DNA from: Drouetiella sp036703255
GTDB taxonomy: Bacteria > Cyanobacteriota > Cyanobacteriia > Elainellales > Elainellaceae
Length of the DNA stretch: 64,000 nucleotides
Direction: 5' to 3'
Assembly (NCBI GenBank): GCA_036703255.1
Contig: DATNPL010000200.1
Coordinates: 1-64,000 of the forward strand
Shown here: positions 16,774 to 25,874 of the stretch, in pieces
How positions within the stretch are numbered: the stretch's first letter is position 1
Layout of the letters: the number at the start of each line of letters is the position of its first letter
Program-made: the position numbers and the translations under genes
Notes under the pieces: generated by a model
Told to the model about the DNA's origin: nothing
Seen by the model: only the letters and a program-made list of their open reading frames with translations
Databases searched by the model: none

Positions 16774-17976
16774 TCAGCTCAAAATTTTGCGTTGCAACAA
16801 GTGGGTCAATTTTTGCTGAAACGCCTTTTTGCCAAAGAGTTGGAGGGCTTGCAATCGCAGCCATGCCCCATCGGTACGGCGATCGGCGTGACCTTGCAGC
16901 ATCTCGATACAGGCTTGAGCCACGGCAACCGGATCACGGTGCGGCACCCGCCATCCCAATCGACCATCCTGTAATGGATCGGCAGAGCCATCGGCATCGC
17001 CAGACAGCACCGGAATGCCGCAAGCCATCGCTTCTAGGTAAACAATGCCAAATCCCTCCTGAGAAGGCATGACATAGGCATCGGCAAGACGGTAGTGATC
17101 TGCTAGATCTGGAGTAGGCACAAAGCCTGCAAAAACAACCCGATCGCCTACGCCTAAATCAGCTGCTAGCTTTGCCAATCGCGGCTGATCATCCCCTCGG
17201 CCAATCACCAGATATTTCACATTAGGGATAGCATGAGCGATCGTCGGTAACGCCCGCATTGTCACATCCACACCTTTGTAAACATCGCCTGACCAGAGCC
17301 GTGCCACGGTCAAAATTACGCGGCAATTGGCTAATTGATATTTCTCGATCAGGTCTGGAGATTTAGCTCCTGGCCTAAAGCGATCGCCATCTACAGGGCA
17401 GGGCAAAAGCTGAATCTTGGCCGGATCAAGCTGATGAGCGGCCACTGCGCGATCGCGGCTGTAGCGGCTGACCGTCCAGATCTGATGGGCTTGCTGCAAG
17501 GCCATTTGTGACATTCGAGGCAGCGATCCCCAAATTTCTTTGCCGTGGGTCATGACAATGTAGTCAATGCCGAGCGGCTGGCAAACGAGCCAGACTAAAG
17601 GCGCGAGCAGCACATGACCACAAAAAACGCGCTGAGGCCGATGGCGCACAAGGTAGAACAAGAGCGCCACTGCCAATTTCAGCCGACTGAGCAGTACCGA
17701 TGGGGTTTTGAAATAGCGAAATCGCAGCCGTTCGGATTGAAAAGGGTTGGCGCTAGCGCGATCGCGCAACAGAAAAATATCGGCGGTGGGGCGATCGGTT
17801 GCCTCATCGCCTGTCACATAGCCAGACAGCAGCTCTTGCACATAGGACTGAATACCTCCTTCCCGCTCAAAGATTTCTAGAAATAGAAACAGGTCGGGTT
17901 TGGCGAGAGGCGATCGGGTTTGGGAGGCGATCGCCTCAGTAGGCAAATCAGCAGAAGAATTCGATGGAAAAACCAT
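16774..17976 (-). CDS. Glycosyltransferase family 4 (GT-B fold)
   Basis: A 400-residue GT4-type enzyme. The N-terminal Rossmann domain includes HGKEIWGSLPRM, and the acceptor/donor linker YKGVDVTMRALP marks the start of the C-terminal domain. The nucleotide-sugar site has the E-x7-E motif in QEGFGIVYLEAMACGIPVL. The substrate cannot be read. I start at ATG 17976 because the upstream TTG extension is not domain-like. It lies 80 bases behind the pentapeptide-repeat gene and mutS2 on the same strand, a possible operon, and far from the polysaccharide cluster at 36-43 kb. Confidence 0.88.
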   Translation of the reverse strand: MVFPSNSSADLPTEAIASQTRSPLAKPDLFLFLEIFEREGGIQSYVQELLSGYVTGDEATDRPTADIFLLRDRASANPFQSERLRFRYFKTPSVLLSRLKLAVALLFYLVRHRPQRVFCGHVLLAPLVWLVCQPLGIDYIVMTHGKEIWGSLPRMSQMALQQAHQIWTVSRYSRDRAVAAHQLDPAKIQLLPCPVDGDRFRPGAKSPDLIEKYQLANCRVILTVARLWSGDVYKGVDVTMRALPTIAHAIPNVKYLVIGRGDDQPRLAKLAADLGVGDRVVFAGFVPTPDLADHYRLADAYVMPSQEGFGIVYLEAMACGIPVLSGDADGSADPLQDGRLGWRVPHRDPVAVAQACIEMLQGHADRRTDGAWLRLQALQLFGKKAFQQKLTHLLQRKILS

Positions 17977-18055
17977 AAATTGAGCTAGCACAGTTCTGTC
18001 CTCAGTATGGGCAAAACTGGCAAGAAACAAGCAGGCCGTCCCGTGACGATGATTC

Positions 18056-20212
18056 TTACTTGAAATAAATGAGTAAGTTCAACCCTGGAATCGTGCGAGA
18101 TAGCGTCCAGAGCAAGAGCGCAAAGTACAGCAGGCCGATCGTCCATTGATACCAAACCAGCGCCGTAATTAGCCCCGGAATATGGCGATCGCGCAGACGA
18201 ATATCGTTGAAGCCGAGCCGAAACAGGTTGTTGAGGCTGAGATCAAAATAGTTGAGCCAGCTCCAGCGCCGATCCCAGACAATTGAGGAATAGCGCTCGC
18301 GAAACTGAGGATAGGCCGGAATGTTGGGCAGTCTGCCAATCATGAAGCGGAGTTGGCGCAAGCTAGCATCTTCGACAAAATAGCTGACCGTCATCAAGTC
18401 ATGAAAGCGGCCGCGCCCGTAGATAAACCCCGTCAAGAGAGCCGGAATCGGGATGATGACCAGTTCCAGACAGGCCAGCGTGAATCCAGGATGTTCGCCA
18501 CTGCGAAAAATAGCGATTATCCCCATCAGCGTAATCAGGCTAAAGCCGCCCCAAGCCCAGACGGTTTCTAGCGCTGTTGGCACGACGGGCTTCGGGTGGA
18601 GCCGTCGAAAGCGATCGACCCCCCAAAACAGAATGCCGAAATGGGCGATCGCCACCAGACCTACGCCAAACACTAGCCAAAAGTTTGTACCGTAGTGGGT
18701 GAGCAGCAGCAGCAGGCTGAGTCCTAGCCAACGAGAAGCATCTAGTAGCCATCCCCCGGCTAGGGGTTCGCGGGTGACAATGCGATCGCGCACTTTGACA
18801 TAGGTGCCGAGATCAATTCCCTCGACGCGCAGAATATCGTTGGTGTTACGAAAAACCTGCTGTAGACGCGACTGAACGATCGCCTCGCCCTGCGCCGCAG
18901 AAAACCCAATCTGCTGGAGCCGAGATCGGGTTGCCGTGTTGAGATCGGTACCCAAAATTCTCTGCTGAAGCCGCTGGAGCCGCAGTTTCTCGGTCGTATA
19001 CTCAATGCGGTTGGCATCAGAGATTTGCTGAAGCTGCCGGAAGTTTTGCACCAGCTTACGCAGCATCGCCTCATTGCCTTGCAGCGAGGGCACTGAGATG
19101 ACGCGGCCAATTTGGCCTGGATTGCCCAAAATCGTGGCTTGCTTGGGGTCAAATTGCAGATCGGAGAGATTGAGATAGGCGATCGCCGCAAATCCGGCAT
19201 CGGAAAAATCTGCCTGGGAGAGAATGCTGGCTCCCCGCAAGTTGACAGGCTGACTGAACTGCACCTGGCGAAAGCTAACCTGTTTCTCAAAAACGGCTTC
19301 TGTGAGAAACAGCGATTGGGCAAACTTGCTGCGATCGAACAGAGCCGACATCTGCCAGCGCGTTTGGGCAAAATCCGCCTTGTCACGCCACTGGATGCGC
19401 GTCAGATTTACCCCCTGCTGAAAGGTCGCCTGATGAAAGCTGGCGTTGGCGTAAAATTCGCTGCTTTGGAAATTAGCGCTGCCCTGAAACTGCGCCTGGT
19501 TAAACTTGGCGCGATCGAAAAATATGGCGCTGCGAAACTTCGTGTCTTGCTGAAAAACAGCGCTGCTGAAACTGGTGAGCTTGCTAAACCGAGCTTCCGT
19601 CCAGTCGCTGCCCTGGCTAAAGATTGCGCCTTGCGCCTCCACTCGTCCGAGAAAAAAGGTGTTCGTGAAGTTCACAAAGCCCTCAAAGCGAGTCTGAATC
19701 AGCGTCACGGGGGCACGCAAAACGGTAATTTGCAACGCCGCAGGTTGATTTTGCACCAGCAGCGATCGCGAAAGCTGACTGAGCTGAGACAGACGCAGAC
19801 GATCGCGGGCGAGTTGCGCCTGTTCGGCTTCGCTAAAGATGGGCAGCGTCTTTCCATAGAGCGGCGTTCGTAGACCTAACGAACTCACTTTAAATTCTCC
19901 CTGCACCAGGGAGTAACTCAAATCCAGTCCTAGCGGCACATTCGATCGCTGGATTTGTCCCTGGATCAAGCGATAGAACTGCTCCCGAAACGCTTCAGAG
20001 CGCAGATCAATCACCATCCGGCTTAGGTCAATGGTGCGGATACCGTCGCTTTGGGTGGGGGTTTTCAGCCGACTTTGCAGTAGCTCTAGCGTCAGGGGCG
20101 ATCGCTCTGGCAACACGGCTGCCCAAGCAGCCTGGGAGCAGAGTAGGCCAATTCCTAGCCACAAGATCACGGTCGCCAAGGCTAGGGCAGAGAATTTTTT
20201 GTGGGCGCACAT
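18056..20212 (-). CDS. Membrane-anchored pentapeptide-repeat protein
   Basis: A 718-residue protein. A signal peptide (KKFSALALATVILWLGIGLL, cleavage near AWA) leads to a non-repeat region. About 30 pentapeptide repeats of the form A(D/N)(F/L)xx follow (about 175-340), which fold as a right-handed quadrilateral beta-helix. A helical linker carries RLQQRILGTDLNTATRSRLQ. Four to five membrane helices lie in the last 240 residues (about 485-530, 547-597, 688-715). The function of such proteins is unknown. The only nearby ATG is at 20212-20210, inside the loop of a perfect hairpin; an in-frame TTG at 20278 would add 22 residues. Confidence 0.8.
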   Translation of the reverse strand: MCAHKKFSALALATVILWLGIGLLCSQAAWAAVLPERSPLTLELLQSRLKTPTQSDGIRTIDLSRMVIDLRSEAFREQFYRLIQGQIQRSNVPLGLDLSYSLVQGEFKVSSLGLRTPLYGKTLPIFSEAEQAQLARDRLRLSQLSQLSRSLLVQNQPAALQITVLRAPVTLIQTRFEGFVNFTNTFFLGRVEAQGAIFSQGSDWTEARFSKLTSFSSAVFQQDTKFRSAIFFDRAKFNQAQFQGSANFQSSEFYANASFHQATFQQGVNLTRIQWRDKADFAQTRWQMSALFDRSKFAQSLFLTEAVFEKQVSFRQVQFSQPVNLRGASILSQADFSDAGFAAIAYLNLSDLQFDPKQATILGNPGQIGRVISVPSLQGNEAMLRKLVQNFRQLQQISDANRIEYTTEKLRLQRLQQRILGTDLNTATRSRLQQIGFSAAQGEAIVQSRLQQVFRNTNDILRVEGIDLGTYVKVRDRIVTREPLAGGWLLDASRWLGLSLLLLLTHYGTNFWLVFGVGLVAIAHFGILFWGVDRFRRLHPKPVVPTALETVWAWGGFSLITLMGIIAIFRSGEHPGFTLACLELVIIPIPALLTGFIYGRGRFHDLMTVSYFVEDASLRQLRFMIGRLPNIPAYPQFRERYSSIVWDRRWSWLNYFDLSLNNLFRLGFNDIRLRDRHIPGLITALVWYQWTIGLLYFALLLWTLSRTIPGLNLLIYFK

Positions 20213-20233
20213 TGTGCGCCCACAAAAAATTCT
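20191..20233. repeat. Perfect 20-bp palindrome spanning a start codon, loop ATT
   Basis: The arm at 20191-20210 pairs without mismatch with 20214-20233. Read leftward, the loop plus the first stem base forms the ATG of the pentapeptide-repeat gene, and the stem covers the whole ribosome-binding region. The outer ends are A/T-rich (GAATTTTTT) and the centre is GTGGGCGCAC. Same form as the other three-base-loop hairpins in the window. Confidence 0.8.
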
Positions 20234-20304
20234 TAAAAACAGTGACGATCGCCAAGAACGAACTAGAAGCCTAAGCAAAGTAGAGGAGAGCCAACATCGA
20301 TCTA

Positions 20305-22881
20305 CTACTGAATGTAAGCGATCGTGACCCCGCTGCCACCATCGTTTTGTCCGGCCAGCTCATACTTTGCCACCTGGGGGTGCCGCTTGAGAAACTCTTG
20401 CACTCCCTGCCGCAGTTTGCCTGTGCCATGTCCATGAATCACCCAGAGTCCGCCTGGCTCAGCTTTGGCAATGGCTTGCTCCAGTACAACTTCGGCATCG
20501 GCAATGCGGCTGCCCCGCAGATCGATCGTGTTGCGCGAGGTGCGAATCATCGGCGGTGGTTCTACAGGTTTCGGCGGCGCTTCTATAGGCTTGGGCTTAG
20601 GCGGCACTTCAGCTTTTTCGCCCTGTAGAGACTCTACATCCGTCAGCGCCACGGTCATTTTCATTAACCCAAAGCGCACGGTCAGCTCACCGTCAGCTCC
20701 CGGATGGGTCAGCACCTCTGCCGTTTGCCCCAGCCGAGGAATCCGGACGCGATCGCCCACCTTGGGTCTGAAACCCGGCTTGGGCTTGGGCAATTGCTGA
20801 CGAGAAGGCAGGCGCTCGGCAATCTGGTTCAGCGCTTCGGTCGCCTGCTGGGCGTCTTGTGCCGTTGACCCCTTTTGCAGCCGCCGAATCACCTGGGCAA
20901 TTTCAGATTTTGCCTCTGCGATCGCCCGCTGAATCACCTGCTCTTGCTGCTGCTGCAACTCCCGCTCTCGATCGCGCAACATATCTGCCTTACGAGACAC
21001 CTCCCGGTAAAGCCGTTCAGATTGTTTCACCAGATCTTCAGCCATTTGCGCTTTTTCTTCCTGCCTGCGCCGCTGTGCTTCTAGACCCGCGATCACCTGA
21101 TTTACTTCTTGCGAAGATCCACCGCCCACGTAGCTTTGTGCCTGTTCGACAACGCCTTGATCCAAACCCAGCCGCCGCGCAATCGCCAACGCATTCGATC
21201 GGCCAGGAATGCCCCACAGCAGCCGATAGGTGGGCGATAGGGTGACATCATTAAACTCAACCGAGGCATTTTCAAACCGATCGTCCTGGTATTTCAGCGC
21301 TTTTAGCTCGCCAAAGTGGGTTGTGGCGATCGTCAGGAGAGCGTGATCCGCCAAATATTGCAGGAGGGCGATCGCGAGGGCACTCCCCTCCGAAGGATCG
21401 GTGCCCGCCCCCACTTCATCAAGCAGGACTAAGGCATTGGTAAGGGTGGGAGCGGTGGTCAATGCCTCAGAATTATCAGCTTCAGAATCATCAGCTTCAG
21501 AGGAATCAGAATTCTCGGAGAATTCTGTAAGTTCGGGCAGCGCAGCCGTGAGGGGTTCTGGCAAATCTGCCTTCACGGGTGCGATCGCGCTCAAAATGCG
21601 GCTGATGCGGCGAATATGTCCTGAAAAAGTAGAGAGACTCTGCTGCAACGACTGTTCGTCGCCAATATCAGCCAAAATTTGCTCAAACCAGGGAATCTCT
21701 ACAGGTTCGCGTGCCGGAACAAATAGCCCCACCTTCGCCATGAGCACCGCCAGCGCCAGAGTTTTGAGCGTAACGGTCTTACCTCCGGTGTTTGGCCCTG
21801 TGATAGCGACCACCCGAATGTGAGGCTGAATCACCAAGTCGATCGGCACAACAGGCGTACCTTGCTCATGCTGCTGCTGCCAAACCAAGAGCGGGTGGCG
21901 CAGTTGGCGCAACGTAATCGATTCTGGCTGCGTTGCTTTACTCAGCTCCGGGTCGCCTTGGCGCAGCGGCTCAAAATTGACAAAGCGAGGCGGATTTGCC
22001 CCTAGCCAAAAGGAGTAGCGGGCGCGCGCCGTTGCCAGGTCTAGCACGGTTGCGATCGCCAACAGCTTTTCCAAATCGGGCTGAACGGCAGCCACCTGTT
22101 CGGTAAGCTTGCGCCGCACAGCCTCTTCTTCTACCTGTTCCTGGCGCAAGAGCTGACGCAGCTGATTGCCGTGGCTGACGATCGAATGAGGTTCGACATA
22201 GAGCGTAGCGCCACTGGTCGAGGTGTCATGCACCACGCCCGGAATCGCCTCTTTGTGGGTAGCTTTGACCGGAATCACAAATCGATCGCCCCGTTGAGTA
22301 ATCAATGACTCCTGAACGGCATTGGACTGGCGCTGTAACAGGTTTTGCAGCATTTGCTGAATGCGATCGCGTACCTGACGCAGGCTGTTGCGAATGCCCT
22401 CCAGCTTGGGGCTGGCACGGTTCTCAACCTGACCGCGATCGTCAATGCAGCGATGAATTTCTTGCTCTAGTTCAGGATAGGTGCGTAGATCAGCCACAAG
22501 CGCAGTCAACACAGGCAGATCTTCTTGGCCATCAATTACGCGGCGCAACTGTCGGGTTCCGGCAAGGGTGGTGGCAATGTCTAACAGTTCACTCCCCGAT
22601 AAGATACCTTGCAGTCCGGCTCTTTCTAAAGAGTCACCGATGTCGTGAATCCCTTCAAACGACAGGCCATTGGGTACATCATGGTCTAGCCGATAGACTT
22701 CCTGCGTTTGCGCTAGCAGCTCTAGGCTGTCCTCTATGCGATCGGGAATTCTTAAATTCTGGGTGGCTAAGACTCCCAGTTTTGTGGCAGCAAACGTTGC
22801 CAAATGACGACACAGACGCGACCATTCCAGTAATTGTAGAGTTTCGGCTTGAATCAAGGGTTTTGTAGAGGAGATTGGCAA
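20305..22881 (-). CDS. mutS2: MutS2 family ATPase/endonuclease
   Basis: An 858-residue MutS homologue without the mismatch-binding domain. The family suppresses recombination between diverged DNA and, in some bacteria, rescues collided ribosomes. Walker A GPNTGGKTVTLKT is at about 361-373, Walker B ALVLLDEVGAGTDPSEGSAL at about 483-502, and a long coiled coil (about 590-660) follows. The C-terminal Smr nuclease domain (about 780-858) has IDLRGSRIADAE and VIHGHGTGKLRQGV. A Ser/Glu/Asp-rich insert (about 430-482) separates the ATPase signature region from Walker B. The start is TTG at 22881; a TTG at 22857 (LIQAETLQLLEW) is also possible. Confidence 0.92.
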   Translation of the reverse strand: MPISSTKPLIQAETLQLLEWSRLCRHLATFAATKLGVLATQNLRIPDRIEDSLELLAQTQEVYRLDHDVPNGLSFEGIHDIGDSLERAGLQGILSGSELLDIATTLAGTRQLRRVIDGQEDLPVLTALVADLRTYPELEQEIHRCIDDRGQVENRASPKLEGIRNSLRQVRDRIQQMLQNLLQRQSNAVQESLITQRGDRFVIPVKATHKEAIPGVVHDTSTSGATLYVEPHSIVSHGNQLRQLLRQEQVEEEAVRRKLTEQVAAVQPDLEKLLAIATVLDLATARARYSFWLGANPPRFVNFEPLRQGDPELSKATQPESITLRQLRHPLLVWQQQHEQGTPVVPIDLVIQPHIRVVAITGPNTGGKTVTLKTLALAVLMAKVGLFVPAREPVEIPWFEQILADIGDEQSLQQSLSTFSGHIRRISRILSAIAPVKADLPEPLTAALPELTEFSENSDSSEADDSEADNSEALTTAPTLTNALVLLDEVGAGTDPSEGSALAIALLQYLADHALLTIATTHFGELKALKYQDDRFENASVEFNDVTLSPTYRLLWGIPGRSNALAIARRLGLDQGVVEQAQSYVGGGSSQEVNQVIAGLEAQRRRQEEKAQMAEDLVKQSERLYREVSRKADMLRDRERELQQQQEQVIQRAIAEAKSEIAQVIRRLQKGSTAQDAQQATEALNQIAERLPSRQQLPKPKPGFRPKVGDRVRIPRLGQTAEVLTHPGADGELTVRFGLMKMTVALTDVESLQGEKAEVPPKPKPIEAPPKPVEPPPMIRTSRNTIDLRGSRIADAEVVLEQAIAKAEPGGLWVIHGHGTGKLRQGVQEFLKRHPQVAKYELAGQNDGGSGVTIAYIQ

Positions 22882-23209
22882 ACAGGGGGGCGAGAGCGAA
22901 TTTGCTGGCGATCGCTCACAAAGCTCATCGAGAGCAGTCCCCTTTATTCTATCGAAACCACCGTCTTGCCCCCCATTGAGTCATAGATTGTGAGTCATAG
23001 ATTATGGCGCAATGGGCTGAGGAAAAATCAAAGTATTTTTTAGGAGTCGCGCAGAACCCAAATCTGGGGAGTTGCAAAGGCTTTTAATCAGATGTTAATC
23101 AAGCTTAACGCTGAGATGAGCCAGGCTTAATTTCAGTATGAAATTTTGGGGATCGTGCAGCAATACTTCTGACCTTAACTTCTGAACTTACAGGTTCCCT
23201 TAAAAACTT
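22882..23209. other. Divergent promoter region
   Basis: Between leftward mutS2 and the rightward RTX phosphatase gene. It contains a short direct repeat (GAGTCATAGATT twice near 22980-23005) and AT-rich promoter-like sequence, but no gene. Confidence 0.4.
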
Positions 23210-25795
23210 ATGCCTACAACGCTCCAAATTCTCCATGCCTCCGACTTTGAAGGCGGCATTGCAGCTTTAGAAGATGCCGTTGGATTTTCTGCCGTCCTCA
23301 ACTTTTTCAAAACCAGCTCTACTGGACAGTATGGGGTTTCTTCGACGGTTCTAGCTAATACGATCACGCTCTCTTCGGGAGACAACTCGATCCCAGGGCC
23401 ATTTCTCTATGGTTCTAGCGATCCAGCCCTCAACGGGGTCGGCGGGTTAGGCACCTCCAGCAGCCCGCTCATCGGTCGAGGCGATGTGGCTATCCTCAAT
23501 GAGTTTGGTATTCAAGCCTCGGCAGTCGGCAACCATGATCTTGACTTGGGCGTGTCGCAGTTTGGCGCTGCGCTGCGATCGGGAAGCGGTAGCCCCGGCT
23601 CCAGTTTCCCCTACATCAGCAGCAACCTCGACTATGCGCCTGAAATTTCCCTAGGAAATTTGCGATCGACCGATTTGGCAGCCAATCAGTCCACCGCTGA
23701 GGCAAGTTCTATTAGAGGCAAGCTGGCAGAGAGTACGGTGATTACGGTTGCGGGTAACGATGGCATAACGGGAACTGCCGACGACCAGAAGATCGGTGTG
23801 GTTGGAGCGACTACGCCAACCCTACGGCAAATTACCTCTTCGGGGCAAATCGGCGTTTTGCCTGCCAACCCTACTGACTATGACGCGCTAGCCGCTGAGA
23901 TCCAAAAGTCTGTAGATGCGCTAGCCGCTACCGGAATCAACAAGATTGTCCTGGTGGCTCACATGCAGCAAATCGCGATCGAGCGGGATGAGTTAGCCCG
24001 CCGTCTTCGCGATGTCGATGTCATCATTGCTGGAGGTTCCAATACGCTGCTGTCGGATGCCAACGACACCCTCCGTTCGGGGGACACCCGCGATGGAGAC
24101 TACCCCACCGTCAAAACTTCGGCCACAGGACAGCCTATCTTGGTCGTCAATACGGATGGCAACTACAAGTATGTGGGTCGATTAGTGCTGCCCTTTGATG
24201 ACAACGGCATTATCGACACCAATAGCCTCAATTCAACGCTAAATGGCGCTTTTGCCACTGACGAAGCAGGGGTCGATCGCGTCTATGGCAGCGATGTTAA
24301 CCCTAGAGAGCGGGCTAACCCTAATGTTGTGGCCATCACCGATGGTCTACGGGACGTAATCTCGCAAAAAGATAATTTGATCACGGGTAAAACCACCTTC
24401 TTTTTGAATGGCGATCGCGGTTCTGTGCGTACTGAGGAAACCAATCTGGGCAACCTCACCGCTGATGCCAATTTGGCCTATGGGAAGCAAATTGACCCCA
24501 CAGTTGTCATCTCTCTGAAAAACGGCGGGGGCATTCGAGACAACATAGGCGTTGTTTCTGCGGCTTCAGGCGCAACAGACAACAGCGCTGTGGATCGGCT
24601 TCCACCCCAACCCAATCCCCTAGCCCCTAACAAAACGACGGGGAGCGTCTCCCAACTCGACATCGAAAACTCTCTGCGCTTTAACAATGCCCTGTCGCTG
24701 ATTACCGTGACGGCAGCTCAACTCAAAGAGCTGCTAGAAAACGGGGTATCGGGCGTGAGAGCGGGTGCCACGCCTGGCGCTTTTCCCCAGGTTTCTGGCC
24801 TCAAGTTCAGTTTCGATGCGACCCAACCCGCTCAGGTTTTGGCGGCAGATGGCAGCGTCACCACACCGGGGCAAAGAATTCGATCGCTGGTGGTTGTCAA
24901 CGACAACGACAAAATCGTAGATGTGCTTGTAGAGAATGGCGCTGTTGTGGGCAACCCCAGCCGCAGCTTTCGCATGGTGACGCTCAACTTTTTGGCAGGC
25001 ACTACCACCACCGCAGGCGGAGATGGCTATCCTTTCTTCCGGTTCATTAACGAAAACCCAACGCTGGCGAATCGGGTTGATCTGACAGGCGAAACCACAA
25101 CGGATTTGAACGGCAATGGCAGAATTGATCCGGCTGTGGCGATCGCTTCAGGAGGCTTCACCTTTGCTACGGCAGGTACCGAACAGGATGCCTTAGCGGA
25201 GTACCTCAGTCAGGTCGGCACTTACAGCGAAGAGGATACGGCTGCGGCTCAAGACACAAGAATTCAAAACATCAGCCTGCGCAGCGACGCCATTCTCAGC
25301 GGCGGCCGTCAAGTCAACGGCACAAACCGCAATGACCGCTTACGAGGCAATGTTGGCGATGACGTGCTGGTGGGCTTAAGCGGCAATGACCGACTGTTTG
25401 GCTTGAGCGGCAACGATGAGATGGACGGCAACCTCGGCAACGACATCTTGCAAGGCGATGCCGGAAATGATCTGCTGAGAGGCGGCAGCGGTACTGACAG
25501 AATGCTGGGAGGTAACGGCAACGATACTCTCTTGGGCGGCGCTGGCTTAGATGTCTTCAGCTTAGGCAGAGGCAGAGATATAGCGGTGCTAGAAACGGGT
25601 AGAGGCGCTAACTTCGTCACAGACTTTGCCGATCGCCAAGACAGGCTGGGGCTTTCCGGACGCTTGACTTTTGGCAGGCTGACGATCGACCAGTCGGGGC
25701 GCAATACCACGATCAGCCTGGGTAATGATCTGCTGGCGACGTTACGCAATTTCAGTGCAAATCTCACCAGAGCTGATTTTGTCAGCCTTGACTAG
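23210..25795 (+). CDS. Secreted metallophosphatase/5'-nucleotidase with RTX repeats
   Basis: An 861-residue extracellular enzyme. The N-terminal calcineurin-like domain (about 1-330) shows the variant metal motifs ILHASDFEGG, SSGDNSIPGP, AVGNHDLD, LVAHM and IAGGSNTLL. The 5'-nucleotidase C-terminal domain (about 370-640) includes LGNLTADANLAYG and LKNGGGIRDN. Six or so RTX nonapeptides (GNDxLxGxx, about 700-770) and a C-terminal module ending NLTRADFVSLD follow. There is no signal peptide, as expected for type I secretion through a C-terminal signal. It should release phosphate from nucleotides or other esters outside the cell. A transporter gene converges on it. Confidence 0.88.
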   Translation: MPTTLQILHASDFEGGIAALEDAVGFSAVLNFFKTSSTGQYGVSSTVLANTITLSSGDNSIPGPFLYGSSDPALNGVGGLGTSSSPLIGRGDVAILNEFGIQASAVGNHDLDLGVSQFGAALRSGSGSPGSSFPYISSNLDYAPEISLGNLRSTDLAANQSTAEASSIRGKLAESTVITVAGNDGITGTADDQKIGVVGATTPTLRQITSSGQIGVLPANPTDYDALAAEIQKSVDALAATGINKIVLVAHMQQIAIERDELARRLRDVDVIIAGGSNTLLSDANDTLRSGDTRDGDYPTVKTSATGQPILVVNTDGNYKYVGRLVLPFDDNGIIDTNSLNSTLNGAFATDEAGVDRVYGSDVNPRERANPNVVAITDGLRDVISQKDNLITGKTTFFLNGDRGSVRTEETNLGNLTADANLAYGKQIDPTVVISLKNGGGIRDNIGVVSAASGATDNSAVDRLPPQPNPLAPNKTTGSVSQLDIENSLRFNNALSLITVTAAQLKELLENGVSGVRAGATPGAFPQVSGLKFSFDATQPAQVLAADGSVTTPGQRIRSLVVVNDNDKIVDVLVENGAVVGNPSRSFRMVTLNFLAGTTTTAGGDGYPFFRFINENPTLANRVDLTGETTTDLNGNGRIDPAVAIASGGFTFATAGTEQDALAEYLSQVGTYSEEDTAAAQDTRIQNISLRSDAILSGGRQVNGTNRNDRLRGNVGDDVLVGLSGNDRLFGLSGNDEMDGNLGNDILQGDAGNDLLRGGSGTDRMLGGNGNDTLLGGAGLDVFSLGRGRDIAVLETGRGANFVTDFADRQDRLGLSGRLTFGRLTIDQSGRNTTISLGNDLLATLRNFSANLTRADFVSLD

Positions 25796-25811
25796 ATGAT
25801 TGACTGATTTT

Positions 25812-25850
25812 AGAGATTTGTGTGAGCGCGTCGCGCTCACATAAATCTCT
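25812..25850. terminator. 18-bp hairpin between convergent genes, loop GTC
   Basis: The arms at 25812-25829 and 25833-25850 pair with one G-T pair around loop GTC; the core is TGTGAGCGC. It lies 16 bases after the RTX phosphatase stop and 25 before the transporter stop, so it can end both transcripts. Confidence 0.65.
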
Positions 25851-25874
25851 TCCCTTCATTGCTTAGGGAATTGT

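Noticed and set aside
19112..19873. 253-codon open frame opposite the pentapeptide-repeat gene
   Set aside because: It is the mirror of a repetitive coding region; the repeats keep the opposite strand open. It has no ribosome site or family features.
25300..25560. Regularly spaced repeats resembling a CRISPR array
   Set aside because: They encode RTX nonapeptides in frame; the same holds near 28860-29050 and 44060-44440. No CRISPR array is present.
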